Shown: positions 43,657 through 53,883, counted from the stretch's first letter. The stretch is DNA of 64,000 bases from Crocinitomicaceae bacterium (GCA_002713215.1 PAVO01000014.1:62001-126000), one strand, 5' to 3'. The notes: generated by a model not told the origin, from the letters alone. Numbers and translations are program-made.

Positions 43657-44469
43657 CTAAACGATTCTGTTTCGCTTAATTTGATGCCTGATTCTTGGCA
43701 TTATCCATTGGCTCGCGTACAACAGTCGATTGGCGTATTCTCTTTCGAATTCCGTCTTTGAATTTAAGTGCCTGAAATAAGAAGATATATTGAAGACCCC
43801 TACATTCTTGAATGCACTTACCCGGCTTTGATTTTTTCCCGAATCACTTCTTACCCGAGAATTGGTAATTAGTACATCATAGTCCATAGAACTATTATTA
43901 CAATAATCAAAAATCCAGGAATTTCTATTCCAAAATGTTTCCAGTGCAGTACCGTTGATTACAGGCTTAAGCCTAATCAACAAGCTTGCTGCCAATGCAT
44001 TTCTGTCTGATTTAGGTATAATGCCGGCGTGAAAAACCCTAATATTCAAGAGGTTTGAAACCCAGGTACATATTTTTTCCTTTTTGCTTCGGTGAATTTC
44101 CTTATAAAACTTGAATATTACGAGTGGTGTTGCTCCAGGTCTTTCAAGTGCAAAAACCCCTTCAACCCAACCGCTAAGTTCCAGCGATTTAAAAATAAAA
44201 CGTTGTAATGGGTTAAATTTCAGCTTTTTATACCGGGACATTGTTTCGTCCTGCTTGCTATACAACATGTAGAGGTCATCTACCTTTATCAGAATCTTAT
44301 GTACACATAAGAAATCAAGTACCTCCAGAACCTCTACCTCGTTTGCTTTGGCTTCAATAAGATGCTTTTCAATGTCCTTTAAGCTTAGTCCTGCCTCAAG
44401 GATATCGAACGCAAGGATGGTCTTGAGTACCCCTTCCAATAATTCGCTATTCATCAATTTATCTGCCAT
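43657..44469 (-). CDS. Unrecognised protein with degenerate nucleotidyltransferase-like layout
   Basis: I do not recognise this 270-residue protein. The ATG at 44469 is chosen over a GTG two codons upstream. Residues 5-70 form a winged-helix-like region (LKTILAFDILEAGLSLKDIEKHL). The rest has an order reminiscent of a nucleotidyltransferase family I recall: a short strand-rich block (GVFALERPGATPLVIFKF), then LIRLKPVINGTALETFWNRNSWIFDY. The GSxAxG...DxD active-site motif is absent, so the fold would be inactive. The C-terminus is basic (RIRHQIKRNRIV). It stands alone, with no tight neighbour. Confidence 0.5.
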   Translation of the reverse strand: MADKLMNSELLEGVLKTILAFDILEAGLSLKDIEKHLIEAKANEVEVLEVLDFLCVHKILIKVDDLYMLYSKQDETMSRYKKLKFNPLQRFIFKSLELSGWVEGVFALERPGATPLVIFKFYKEIHRSKKEKICTWVSNLLNIRVFHAGIIPKSDRNALAASLLIRLKPVINGTALETFWNRNSWIFDYCNNSSMDYDVLITNSRVRSDSGKNQSRVSAFKNVGVFNISSYFRHLNSKTEFEREYANRLLYASQWIMPRIRHQIKRNRIV

Positions 44470-44612
44470 GTTCACTGTTTTAGACGGCTTACAATGCTCA
44501 ATCGTTGGGTGTATTTAACGAGTTAGACAATTTTAACTTTAGCGGGCATTCTTTCAAATAACTGGAATGGGCCTGAATTTATTCCTCAATCCATAAATGT
44601 CACAGATAAATC

Positions 44613-44620
44613 TACATTTG
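44613..44620 (+). promoter_or_regulatory. Candidate -7 box for aroC, leaving almost no leader
   Basis: TACATTTG matches TAnnTTTG and ends 5 nt before the aroC ATG, the same spacing as at the subtilase gene. If used, the transcript would begin at the start codon. No clear -33 element was found. Confidence 0.35.
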
Positions 44621-44625
44621 CGGTA

Positions 44626-45702
44626 ATGTCTGGAAATTCTATTGGTAAGCTTTTTCGTCTCACCACTTTTGGAGAGTCTCATGGCAAAGTCATTGGTGGA
44701 ATAATTGACGGCTGTCCGGCGGGATTAAATATTGATCTGGATAAGATTCAATACCAGTTGGATAGAAGAAAACCGGGCCAATCAGACCTTGCAAGCCCAC
44801 GCAAAGAATCGGACAATGTAGAATTCCTATCCGGAATTTTTGAGGGAGTTACCTTGGGATCTCCAATAGGATTTCTTATTAAAAATAAGGATACCAAACC
44901 GAAGGATTATTCGCAGATAAAAGATGTCTATCGCCCCAGCCATGCCGATTATACCTGGCAGGCAAAATACGGCATTCGGGATTATAGGGGTGGAGGTCGA
45001 TCTTCTGCCCGGGAAACTGCATGCAGGGTTGTGGCAGGAGCAATTGCTCAGCAAATATTAGACACCCTGGAAATACGGGTTAGTTCTTATGTTTCTTCGG
45101 TTGGGAATATCGCAATTCCAAACGATAGTAGCGTAGACCTAAACCTGATTGATAAAAGTCCGGTTAGATGTCCGGATAAAAATGTATCAGACGAGATGGT
45201 TATGGCCATAGAGTCTGTGAAGCAAGAAGGGGATTCTCTGGGTGGAGTAATTTCCGGAGTGGTTAAAAATGTACCCGCCGGATGGGGTGAACCTGTTTTT
45301 GACAAGCTTCATGCGGATTTAGGAAAGGCACTTTTTTCTATTAATGCGGTTAAAGGTGTCTCCTTTGGTGATGGTTTTTCTTCTTCCCGAAAGAAAGGGA
45401 GTGAGATGAATGACCTCTTTATAAAGGGGAGTGAGGCCGTTGCAACCAAAACCAACCATTCAGGTGGAATTCAGGGTGGAATTAGCAACGGGTCCGACAT
45501 CTTCTTTCAAGTTGTGTTTAAGCCGGTAGCTTCCATTTTTAAAGATCAAAAGACAATTGACCAAAACGGCGATTCCGTTATTCTTAAAGGGAAAGGTAGG
45601 CATGATCCATGTGTTGTTCCACGTGCTGTGCCAATAGTTGATGCAATGACATCACTGATTCTGGTTGATCATTATTTACTTTCAAGGTCCAATAAAATTT
45701 AA
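44626..45702 (+). CDS. aroC: Chorismate synthase
   Basis: AroC converts 5-enolpyruvylshikimate-3-phosphate to chorismate with reduced FMN, the last shikimate step. The 358-residue protein has the family opening [20 protein letters not shown], the RRKPGQ region, [33 protein letters not shown] and later [15 protein letters not shown] and [13 protein letters not shown]. All landmark segments are intact. It starts at the ATG giving this classic N-terminus. The symporter gene follows after 2 nt, so both may share a transcript. Confidence 0.97.
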   Translation: MSGNSIGKLFRLTTFGESHGKVIGGIIDGCPAGLNIDLDKIQYQLDRRKPGQSDLASPRKESDNVEFLSGIFEGVTLGSPIGFLIKNKDTKPKDYSQIKDVYRPSHADYTWQAKYGIRDYRGGGRSSARETACRVVAGAIAQQILDTLEIRVSSYVSSVGNIAIPNDSSVDLNLIDKSPVRCPDKNVSDEMVMAIESVKQEGDSLGGVISGVVKNVPAGWGEPVFDKLHADLGKALFSINAVKGVSFGDGFSSSRKKGSEMNDLFIKGSEAVATKTNHSGGIQGGISNGSDIFFQVVFKPVASIFKDQKTIDQNGDSVILKGKGRHDPCVVPRAVPIVDAMTSLILVDHYLLSRSNKI

Positions 45703-45704
45703 CA

Positions 45705-47126
45705 ATGAGCAAAACAAAACTCCCACTGTACGTACGAATCATAATTGGTTTATTTCTTGGAATTCTATGGTCTTTTGCAAGTAGCGCACTGGGTTTTAAT
45801 GAGTTTACAATTAACTGGATTGATCCTTTCGGGCAAATTTTTATACGCATGCTCAAGTTCATTGCTGTACCCTTGGTGTTGTTCTCCATTATTAGTGGAA
45901 TATCAGGTCTCAACGACATTTCTCGTCTGGGAAAAATGGGTGCTAAGACCCTGTCGATTTATTTAGTTACCACTGTTGCGGCCGTTACCTTAGGATTGCT
46001 CATGGGTAATTTTATACAACCTGGTCAATTCATAGAGGATCACCAAAGGGTTAAGAATAGAATCAGTTACGAAATATGGGCCACAGAGAGTAATATAGAA
46101 ATATTGGACGGTAAAAATTTCCTTAATGATCCTCAATATGCTGCTGAAACCGAAGAATATAGAAAAGGTGGAGGTCATCAAGTGAGTGAGAAACATCTGA
46201 GTACAGTGAAAAAGAAAATGAGCATTGTGGAGGATAAAAGAAAGGCTGGACCATTGAAGTTTTTGGTGGACATGGTTCCCGAAAACATCGTCATTTCGAT
46301 ATCCAACAACAAGTTAATGCTGCAGGTAATCTTCTTTGCCATATTCTTTGGAATAACCCTGGTATTAGTTCCCAGTGAAAAAGCAAAACCAGTTATTATC
46401 TTCTTTAATGGGATGAATGATGTCTTTCTAAAAATGGTTGATCTGGTTATGCAGGCTGCCCCATTTTTTGTGTTCGCATTAATGGCCGGTGTAATTGCTA
46501 AAATGGCCGATACGCCACATGAAGTATTGGAGATATTCAAAAGTTTAGGTAGTTATTCATTGACAGTATTACTGGGACTAGCCTTTATGATTTTCGTTTT
46601 CTACCCCTTGGTTATGAAGTTATTTGTGAAAATTGGATATGGAGAATTTTTTAGAAAAATAAGTCCCGCTCAATTTTTAGCATTTTCTACCAGCAGTAGT
46701 GCTGCGACACTACCGGTAACCATGGAATGTGTTGAGGAAAACTTAGGAGTAAACAAAAACGTATCGAGTTTTGTGTTACCCATTGGTGCTACGGTTAATA
46801 TGGATGGTACCAGTCTGTACCAGACAATAGCCGTACTTTATTTGGCTCAACTACATATGGTCGATCTTACTCTTGCCCAACAGATGACTATAGTGCTTAC
46901 GGCAACACTAGCCTCTATTGGGTCAGCAGCAGTTCCCAGCGCAGGATTGGTTATGCTTATGATTGTTTTGATATCCGTTGGCCTTAACCCAGCCTGGATT
47001 GCGATTATTTTTCCCGTGGACCGGATCTTAGATATGTGCCGTACTGTCGTTAACGTAACCGGAGATGCAACTGTTTCTACGATTGTGGCTAAATCTGAAG
47101 GTGAGTATCATCCTAAAAAGGATTAG
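45705..47126 (+). CDS. Dicarboxylate/amino acid:cation symporter (DAACS, SLC1-like)
   Basis: A 473-residue membrane transporter that takes up acidic amino acids or C4-dicarboxylates with Na+ or H+. The SLC1 hallmarks are FSTSSSAATLPVTMECV (hairpin 1), the NMDGTSLYQ signature in TM7, and GSAAVPSAGLVMLMIVL (hairpin 2). A soluble insertion of about 80 residues, rich in charged residues, lies near 105-185 between early helices and may be periplasmic. The substrate cannot be fixed from sequence. It starts 2 nt after aroC. Confidence 0.93.
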   Translation: MSKTKLPLYVRIIIGLFLGILWSFASSALGFNEFTINWIDPFGQIFIRMLKFIAVPLVLFSIISGISGLNDISRLGKMGAKTLSIYLVTTVAAVTLGLLMGNFIQPGQFIEDHQRVKNRISYEIWATESNIEILDGKNFLNDPQYAAETEEYRKGGGHQVSEKHLSTVKKKMSIVEDKRKAGPLKFLVDMVPENIVISISNNKLMLQVIFFAIFFGITLVLVPSEKAKPVIIFFNGMNDVFLKMVDLVMQAAPFFVFALMAGVIAKMADTPHEVLEIFKSLGSYSLTVLLGLAFMIFVFYPLVMKLFVKIGYGEFFRKISPAQFLAFSTSSSAATLPVTMECVEENLGVNKNVSSFVLPIGATVNMDGTSLYQTIAVLYLAQLHMVDLTLAQQMTIVLTATLASIGSAAVPSAGLVMLMIVLISVGLNPAWIAIIFPVDRILDMCRTVVNVTGDATVSTIVAKSEGEYHPKKD

Positions 47127-47132
47127 ATTGGA

Positions 47133-48767
47133 TTAAACGCTTTCTTGCGTCACGTACTTCACCAACAACTCATCAATCATTGATTTTGTAATTGGTTTTT
47201 CCAGGTAGCCATCAATTCCGGCTTCAAAAGCTTTTTTCTTGTCCTCCGCTCCTACATATGCTGTTTGTGCAATTATAGGAATCGATTTGAGGCTTTTCCT
47301 TATTTCAATTGTGGCTTCAACCCCGTCCATTTCGGGCATTCTGGTATCCATTAAAACCAAATCAATGGAATCGTTGTTTTTGACCAACTCTACCGCTTCT
47401 TTTCCATTTTTGGCATGAATGATACGGTATCCGTATTCTCTTAGGAGTGCTTCCAGGTATATAAAATTCAATTTTTCGTCTTCTGCAATAAGCACTGTAA
47501 ATCCATTGTTTTTGGCTTGTCCGAATACATCCTTTTTAACCCCATTCTTGCTTTTTGTAGCTGGTTTGAATGGAATGGTAAAATAAAAAGTGGCACCCTT
47601 TCCAAGGTCTGACTCCACCCAAATGTTACCATTCATTAGTACCGTCAATTCGCTTGCAATCGATAATCCCAAACCGGTACCTGAATTGGATCCATTAACC
47701 TGACTAAATCGGTTGAAGATCTTCTTTTGGTCTTTTTTACTTATCCCTATTCCGGTATCCGACACATGGAATTTGATCATGTTTTTCTCTACACGATAAC
47801 CAAATTCAATCTTCCCTTGATTGGTATACTTTCCTGCATTTTCAATTAGGTTCGACAGAATTTGAGCCAATCTGATTGGGTCAAGTACAACCGTACTGTT
47901 TTCATTACTGAGTCCCTTAGTAGTAGCTAACTCCACCTCATTATTATTCAATTGAATGGATAATTGATTTTTTAAGCTGTCTATGAGTTCATTGAGGTCG
48001 CATTCTTCTTTCAATATAGAAAGTTGTTTAGCGTTCAGTTTTGAAATATCTACTATATCGGAAATGATCCGTAAAAGACGATTTCCACCTGATTCTATGT
48101 AGCTGAAAAACTGTTCTTTTTCCTCTTCAGCCAATGTCTTATTAATTTTAAGAAGGTTAGTAAATCCTAAAATAGAATTTAGGGGTGTACGAATTTCATG
48201 AGACATATTCGCCAAAAAAGCAGATTTAAGTTTCTCCGATTCTTCCGCTTTAATTTTAGCCTTACGTAGCTGTTCATTGGATCGCTTGAGTTCCTCATTT
48301 AATACTTCATACCGTTTGTTCTGAGCCTTAATTTCATCGTTTTTTATTTTAATCTTCTTTTCAATGTTTATTCGTTTGGTTATGTCTGTAGAGACTACCA
48401 TTATGTAGTCCAATTCACCATTTTCAGAAAAAACCGGGGTTAATGTAGCATGGAACCAAAGTTCATTTTCTTCTAAATCCAGGGCCGACATTTCAATGGT
48501 TATTACTTTACCTTCCTTTTTTACCTTTTCCAGGTTTTCGATCATTGAACTTTTAGACCATTCAGGAAAAAAGTGGAAAGGGTAGGGTTTGCCATAATAA
48601 GCTTCAACATCTTCAATTTTTAGTCCCGAAATTCCGGCATGGCTCATGTACTGCAAATTGAAATCCTTGTCAATTATTTTGGTACAGACCGGAGAATTCT
48701 CTAGCCAGGCTAAGCTGGTTTTTTCTGATTTTGTTATTATGTCCTCTACAGATTTACGTTTACTCAT
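47133..48767 (-). CDS. Hybrid histidine kinase (PAS-HisKA-HATPase-receiver)
   Basis: The 544-residue soluble sensor kinase has a PAS domain (about 15-135), a coiled-coil linker, a HisKA domain with phospho-His190 (ANMSHEIRTPLNS), and an HATPase with NLIENAGKY, DTGIGI and GTGLGLS. A receiver domain follows from about 424, with the acidic pair Glu429 and Asp430, phospho-acceptor Asp474 and Lys524. There is no membrane segment, so it senses an internal signal. There is no output domain, so phosphate should pass to a separate phosphotransfer protein, not seen nearby. It converges on the symporter with 6 nt between stops. Confidence 0.93.
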   Translation of the reverse strand: MSKRKSVEDIITKSEKTSLAWLENSPVCTKIIDKDFNLQYMSHAGISGLKIEDVEAYYGKPYPFHFFPEWSKSSMIENLEKVKKEGKVITIEMSALDLEENELWFHATLTPVFSENGELDYIMVVSTDITKRINIEKKIKIKNDEIKAQNKRYEVLNEELKRSNEQLRKAKIKAEESEKLKSAFLANMSHEIRTPLNSILGFTNLLKINKTLAEEEKEQFFSYIESGGNRLLRIISDIVDISKLNAKQLSILKEECDLNELIDSLKNQLSIQLNNNEVELATTKGLSNENSTVVLDPIRLAQILSNLIENAGKYTNQGKIEFGYRVEKNMIKFHVSDTGIGISKKDQKKIFNRFSQVNGSNSGTGLGLSIASELTVLMNGNIWVESDLGKGATFYFTIPFKPATKSKNGVKKDVFGQAKNNGFTVLIAEDEKLNFIYLEALLREYGYRIIHAKNGKEAVELVKNNDSIDLVLMDTRMPEMDGVEATIEIRKSLKSIPIIAQTAYVGAEDKKKAFEAGIDGYLEKPITKSMIDELLVKYVTQESV

Positions 48768-49001
48768 ATGCTAAATACTTTATATAGAGATAAATCCATG
48801 CTCAAATTTACCAAAAATGAATTCTATTCATGGCACCTGGATTTGGGATTCGCCCGTATTATCGTTGATCAACCAACTTATACCAGAAATAAGTGTTAGC
48901 TCCGTTCTAATAATAATTATTTAACTAAAATTCTTTCTTTTTTTTAGCGTTGTAACGCATTATTTAGAAATTTGTGTAAACACTAAAATTGGCCTAAAAC
49001 T

Positions 49002-51770
49002 ATGAAGGTTATAAAAATTATTGGAGGCATACTCCTTGTCATTATTCTGCTGCTTGTTTTACTTCCTATCGTTTTCAAAGGAAAAATTGCCGAAGAAATT
49101 CAAAACGCAATGGACGATAACCTCAATGCCTCGGTTGCGATTGGAGATATTGACCTTTCCCTAATTAGTACGTTTCCGGATTTTGGACTTGAAATAAATG
49201 ACATTGAAGTTGTAGGAAAGGGTGTGTATGATGGTGTTCAATTGGCAAAAATAGGAACCATTGAAACCAAGCTTGATGTTATGAGCGTAATATCAGGTGA
49301 CCAAATGAAAATTAAGAGGTTGGGTATTGCCGATGCATATTTTATTGTTAAGGTTAACAAGGATACACTGGCTAATTATGATATTGTAAAAGCCAGTGGT
49401 GAAGAGGAACCAGAAGAGCTTGAAGAAATTGAAGAGCCGGAGGAAGGTGATGGGGCTTTTTCGATGGCAATTGATGAGTATTATTTAAAGAATATCAATA
49501 TTGAGTACACCGATTTGCCTGGAGATATGTATGCCAAGGTGGTTAACCTGACTCATACCGGAAGCGGTGATATGACTGCTGATGTTTTTAATTTCTTAAC
49601 CCAGACCAATATTGATGAACTGACCGTTAAGATGGGAGCGATTAAGTACCTGAAAAAAGCCAGACTGGATGTCAAACTGGATATTGGAGTGGATATGCCT
49701 AACTCTAAATACACCTTTATTGAGAATCACTTTGGAATAAATGATTTGATGCTTCATTTCGATGGTTATGTAGCGTTGCCAGATGAGGAAACCACGGAAT
49801 TGGATTTAACTTTTGGTACCGAAAAAAGCACTTTTAAAAGTATTCTTTCGTTGGTTCCTGCAGTATACATGAAAGATTTTGAATCTGTAAAAACCAGCGG
49901 CAATCTGGCCTTATCGGGTATGGCAAAGGGACAACTTAAGGGTGATGATTTACCGGCCTTCAATTTGGATTTAAAAGTGGATAACGGTCGTTTTCAATAT
50001 CCAGACCTACCCAAGGCGGGAGAGAATATTAATATCGACCTAAATGTGAAAAATCCCGGTGGTTCCGATGACAATACAATTGTTGATTTACGCAACTTTC
50101 ATATTGAGTTGGCCGGCAATCCCATTGATTTAAAAGCCAAAGTAACTACACCCGTTAGCGATGCCAATATTGCTGCACAATTATTGGCCGATATTGATTT
50201 ATCAACTTTAAAGGATGTAATGCCTAGTGAGGCGGGAGAGGAATATGAGGGTAAAATCAATGCTGACATAACTATGAAGGGTAAAGTTTCAACTCTGGAG
50301 GCCGAAGACTATGAAAACTTTGATGCAAAGGGATCCATGATTATGGAAGGCATCACTTACCAGGATTCTTCATTGACCTATCCGGTTAAAGTGAATAAAA
50401 TTGATTTTCAGTTTACTCCAAAGTCGATTGAAATGGCTGAACTGAATTGTCAGTTGGGTAAGACTGATATATCGGGCAATGGTATCGTTTCCAACTTCTT
50501 GCCTTACTATTTTAATGAATCATTGCTGTCGGGAAGTTTGACTTTGAATTCCAATTTTATGGATTTAGATGAATTAGCTGGGGGTGAAGAAACAGAAGAG
50601 GTTGAAGCAGTAGAATCGGAAGATGAAAGTTCAACTACGGATACTTCAGGTAGTTCTTCAGGTGTTGAAGAAATACCCGGTAACATAGACTTTGAAATGA
50701 ACACAAATTTCAAGAAATTGCTCTATGATGGTATGGAAATTACCGACATGATTGGCAAAATCACCATCAGGAACGAGAAATTAAGCATGGATAACCTGGC
50801 CATGAAAATGCTTGATGGTTCTCTAACCATGAGCGGATATTATGAAACCACCAATCCGACTAATCCGACGGTTGATTTTAACTTGGATATGATCGATTTT
50901 AATATCCCTAAAACTTATGCAACGTTTAATACCGTTGAAAAAATGGCTCCTGTAGGTGAGAATGCCTTAGGTCGTTTTTCTACCGATATGAAATTTGTTT
51001 GCACCCTTGATGGTAAAATGGAACCTATAATGGAAACCATTACGGGTGGAGGACATTTCAAAACGAATGAAGTTCAGATCAAGGAGTCAAATGCTTTGAA
51101 TCAATTGGCTGATGTATTAAAGAATGACAAGCTTAAAGATCCCAAATTTGAGGACATTAATATTACCTATGAATTTAGAGATGGGCGGGTATATGTGCAA
51201 CCCTTCGATATTAAGTTGGGTGATTACAAGGCTACTGTGGAAGGGTCAAATGGATTTGATTTAACCCTGGATTATTTGGTAAAAACTAAAATTCCAATGG
51301 ATGCACTTGGTGATGCCAATAAGCTAGCTAAAGGTTTATTGGGGCAAATTAACAGTGCTACTGGTGCAAACATGAGCATGGGTGAGTCCATTGAAGTAAG
51401 TGTTAAAATTGGTGGCACCTCGGATAATCCTAAACTGAAGCCCTCTTTTGGAGATTTAGGCGGAGGTGGTGGTGATGGTAAGCTAACCAAAGAAAAAGCA
51501 AAAGAAGAACTTAATAAGCTAAAAGAAGATGCAGAAAAGGCTGCAAGAGAAGAAGCAGCAAAACTGAAAAAGCAGGCTGAGGATTCCATAAGGAATGAAG
51601 CAGCAAGGCTGCAGAAACAAGCTGAGGATTCCATAAGAAAGGAAGCTGCAAGATTGCAGAAAGAAGCAGAAGAAGCCGCAAGAAAGGAAGCCGAAAAAGC
51701 GGCACAGAAAGCTGCAAAAGAAGCGGAAAAAGAGGCTAAAAAAGCATTGAACAATCTGTTTAAGAAGTAG
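49002..51770 (+). CDS. AsmA-family protein with C-terminal Ala-Glu-Lys coiled coil
   Basis: The 922-residue protein has one N-terminal membrane helix (IIGGILLVIILLLVLLPIVF) followed by a long AsmA-like periplasmic region. It shows IGDIDLSLISTFPDFGLEINDIEV and many beta repeats, as in proteins that bridge inner and outer membranes and move phospholipids. Two acidic low-complexity linkers occur, near 125-150 and 525-560. The last ~85 residues are a charged Ala-rich coiled coil with a 15-residue period, ending ALNNLFKK. AsmA-like proteins normally lack such a tail. A 233-nt gap precedes the gene. Confidence 0.85.
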   Translation: MKVIKIIGGILLVIILLLVLLPIVFKGKIAEEIQNAMDDNLNASVAIGDIDLSLISTFPDFGLEINDIEVVGKGVYDGVQLAKIGTIETKLDVMSVISGDQMKIKRLGIADAYFIVKVNKDTLANYDIVKASGEEEPEELEEIEEPEEGDGAFSMAIDEYYLKNINIEYTDLPGDMYAKVVNLTHTGSGDMTADVFNFLTQTNIDELTVKMGAIKYLKKARLDVKLDIGVDMPNSKYTFIENHFGINDLMLHFDGYVALPDEETTELDLTFGTEKSTFKSILSLVPAVYMKDFESVKTSGNLALSGMAKGQLKGDDLPAFNLDLKVDNGRFQYPDLPKAGENINIDLNVKNPGGSDDNTIVDLRNFHIELAGNPIDLKAKVTTPVSDANIAAQLLADIDLSTLKDVMPSEAGEEYEGKINADITMKGKVSTLEAEDYENFDAKGSMIMEGITYQDSSLTYPVKVNKIDFQFTPKSIEMAELNCQLGKTDISGNGIVSNFLPYYFNESLLSGSLTLNSNFMDLDELAGGEETEEVEAVESEDESSTTDTSGSSSGVEEIPGNIDFEMNTNFKKLLYDGMEITDMIGKITIRNEKLSMDNLAMKMLDGSLTMSGYYETTNPTNPTVDFNLDMIDFNIPKTYATFNTVEKMAPVGENALGRFSTDMKFVCTLDGKMEPIMETITGGGHFKTNEVQIKESNALNQLADVLKNDKLKDPKFEDINITYEFRDGRVYVQPFDIKLGDYKATVEGSNGFDLTLDYLVKTKIPMDALGDANKLAKGLLGQINSATGANMSMGESIEVSVKIGGTSDNPKLKPSFGDLGGGGGDGKLTKEKAKEELNKLKEDAEKAAREEAAKLKKQAEDSIRNEAARLQKQAEDSIRKEAARLQKEAEEAARKEAEKAAQKAAKEAEKEAKKALNNLFKK
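51573..51705 (+). repeat. 45-bp tandem repeats coding for a coiled coil
   Basis: The units starting at 51573, 51618 and 51663 code for QAEDSIRNEAARLQK, QAEDSIRKEAARLQK and a diverged EAEEAARKEAEKAAQ. The first two are near-identical at the DNA level, so this is an array with recent duplication inside the AsmA-like gene. Confidence 0.8.
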
Positions 51771-51813
51771 TTCTATTATTGAGTAGCTAGATTGAGTTTG
51801 TAGGGTTGATTTT

Positions 51814-53883
51814 ATGAAGAGAAGAATTCATTCTTTACTTGTATTGGTATTGAGTATTTGGTGTTTCGCGTCTTATTCGCAGGAAGAATGTGATGAAGAC
51901 GTAAGCCAAAAAGCTGTAAACCTTTGTACAAAAGGAAAGGACAAAAAAAAATATTCCAAGGAGAAGCGGATGGCTTACCTCCGGGATGCTTTGGAAGAAG
52001 AAGAGGACTTCGCGGAAGCCAATTTCTTATTGGGAATTGAAACCATAAAAACCGCCATGTATAAGGGGACAGGGCATGGAGCAGCTATTAAATACTTTGA
52101 AAAAACAGCAACCCTTTGCCCGGAATTTCATTCCGACATGTATTATTATTTGGGAGCTATTTATTATGGTCGAAATGACTATGAAAATGCCGTGAAGTAC
52201 CAGGAAAAATTCCTCGACTTTCAGTCCGATGATGGTTCTAAATTTTCCAAGAAGTATGAAACCTACCTGGTACAAACCGAAGAAGATTATAAAACAGCCA
52301 AGTTTTTTGCTGATGGTTATGCTCATCCAGTGCCGTTTGACCCGCAGGTAATTAGAGATGTTTCTACAAATGAGGCAGAGGAATATTTGCCGCTGTTATC
52401 GCCAGACAACGAATTGTTACTTTTTACAAGAAAATGGGAAGCGCCGGCCAAAAAAGGGTCGTATATCAGTTCGGATCAGCCAACCTATATCGAAAAGTTT
52501 TCTATAGCTCGTTTGCTTGATGGGAAATTTGAGAAAGGAGAGCCTATGCCAGAACCATTTAACATCGATGATAAGATTAATTATGGAGGGGTCACGCTCT
52601 CACTCAACAACCGACACATGTATCTTACTATTTGTACTCCCTATAATGATAAGGGCACTATTCGAAAGAATTGCGATATTTATCGATCCAATTACATTCA
52701 TGGCCTGAATAAAGCAACCAATAGGGAAGAAATGCATTGGACCGAGCCGGAAAACCTGGGGCCAAATATTAATACTCCCAGAGGTTGGGAATCTCAGCCT
52801 TCATTAAGTTCAGATGGTAAGCATCTCTATTTTGCATCGTACCGGGAGGGAAGTGAGAAGATTGATATTTATATGTCAGAAATGAATGCCGATGGTGAAT
52901 GGGGCATGGCAAAAAGCCTTGGCCCGCCAATAAATACTCCCGAAAATGATAAGGCTCCTTTTATTCACACGGACTCAAAATCGCTCTATTTTGCATCCAG
53001 GGGCCATCAAACCTTTGGTGCATACGATGTCTTTTTTTCAAGGCAAAAGGACGATGGCACCTGGTCTGAGCCCAAGAATGTAGGATACCCGATAAATACA
53101 GACGAAGATGAACATGGGTTTATGGTAAGCGCTGACGGCAAGAAGGCATACTATGCTTCCAACCATTTCAAAAACAAACGGACCGTTCTCAATATTTTAA
53201 GTTTCGATTTGTACAAAGAAGTACGACCCGATCAGGTGGTAATGGTTAAAGGGAATGTAAAGCAAGAAAATGTTTCGGTCGAAAACAAAAAGGTGTCACT
53301 TAAGAATATGAGTACCAAAAAAGTATCGGAATTTGAAATTGAAAGTGATGGAACGTTCGCCGCAGCCATGGTGGTAAAGCCAGGAGATAAAGTGATTATG
53401 AAAGTGGAAGGAGACGATGTTGCGTACAACGCCAGGGTTGTAAATGTTCCGGAAGAAGAAGCAGAAGAGGTTTCCACGGAAGCCATTGCCAAACCAATTG
53501 CTCAACAACTTGATGTAGTCATTGAAGAAGAAGAGGTAGGGGGCAATTACAAGCTGGAAGATATCCATTATGAAACAAATTCAGCGGAGATTTCTGATCG
53601 TTCCCAGGTAATTCTTGACGATTTTGCAGAATATCTAATTAAGAACTCCAGCATTAAAGTGGCTATTCATGGGCATACCGATAACGTTGGTTCGAGTTCT
53701 GATAATTTGGCATTATCTACTGATCGTGCTTTCTCAATTAAAACCTATTTACAAAACAAAGGTGTTGCTTCGCAACGACTTACCTTTAAGGGGTTTGGAG
53801 ATGAAAAGCCAATAGCCGATAATAGTTCTGAGTCAGGGAGGAGCCTTAACCGAAGAACCGAATTCATGATTTTAAGTAAATAA
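51814..53883 (+). CDS. PorE-like OmpA protein (TPR, beta-propeller, regulatory-like and OmpA domains)
   Basis: The 689-residue protein has a signal peptide (through YSQ), TPR-like helices (about 45-150) and a PD40-type propeller (LLSPDNELLLFTRKW, SLSSDGKHLYFAS, VSADGKKAYYAS). A carboxypeptidase regulatory-like barrel follows (about 470-540), then an OmpA peptidoglycan-binding domain (IHYETNSAEIS, IHGHTDNVGS, GDEKPIADN, NRRTEF). This is the domain order of PorE, which anchors the T9SS of Porphyromonas gingivalis to peptidoglycan. PorE is a lipoprotein, while no lipobox Cys is seen here. The likely role is to link an envelope complex to the cell wall. It lies 43 nt after the AsmA-like gene. Confidence 0.88.
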   Translation: MKRRIHSLLVLVLSIWCFASYSQEECDEDVSQKAVNLCTKGKDKKKYSKEKRMAYLRDALEEEEDFAEANFLLGIETIKTAMYKGTGHGAAIKYFEKTATLCPEFHSDMYYYLGAIYYGRNDYENAVKYQEKFLDFQSDDGSKFSKKYETYLVQTEEDYKTAKFFADGYAHPVPFDPQVIRDVSTNEAEEYLPLLSPDNELLLFTRKWEAPAKKGSYISSDQPTYIEKFSIARLLDGKFEKGEPMPEPFNIDDKINYGGVTLSLNNRHMYLTICTPYNDKGTIRKNCDIYRSNYIHGLNKATNREEMHWTEPENLGPNINTPRGWESQPSLSSDGKHLYFASYREGSEKIDIYMSEMNADGEWGMAKSLGPPINTPENDKAPFIHTDSKSLYFASRGHQTFGAYDVFFSRQKDDGTWSEPKNVGYPINTDEDEHGFMVSADGKKAYYASNHFKNKRTVLNILSFDLYKEVRPDQVVMVKGNVKQENVSVENKKVSLKNMSTKKVSEFEIESDGTFAAAMVVKPGDKVIMKVEGDDVAYNARVVNVPEEEAEEVSTEAIAKPIAQQLDVVIEEEEVGGNYKLEDIHYETNSAEISDRSQVILDDFAEYLIKNSSIKVAIHGHTDNVGSSSDNLALSTDRAFSIKTYLQNKGVASQRLTFKGFGDEKPIADNSSESGRSLNRRTEFMILSK

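Noticed and set aside
51272-51754. 160-codon antisense frame over the AsmA-like C-terminus, rich in Phe, Ala and Ser
   Set aside because: It mirrors the Lys/Glu/Ala repeat on the coding strand; the hydrophobic repeats are a by-product of that repeat.
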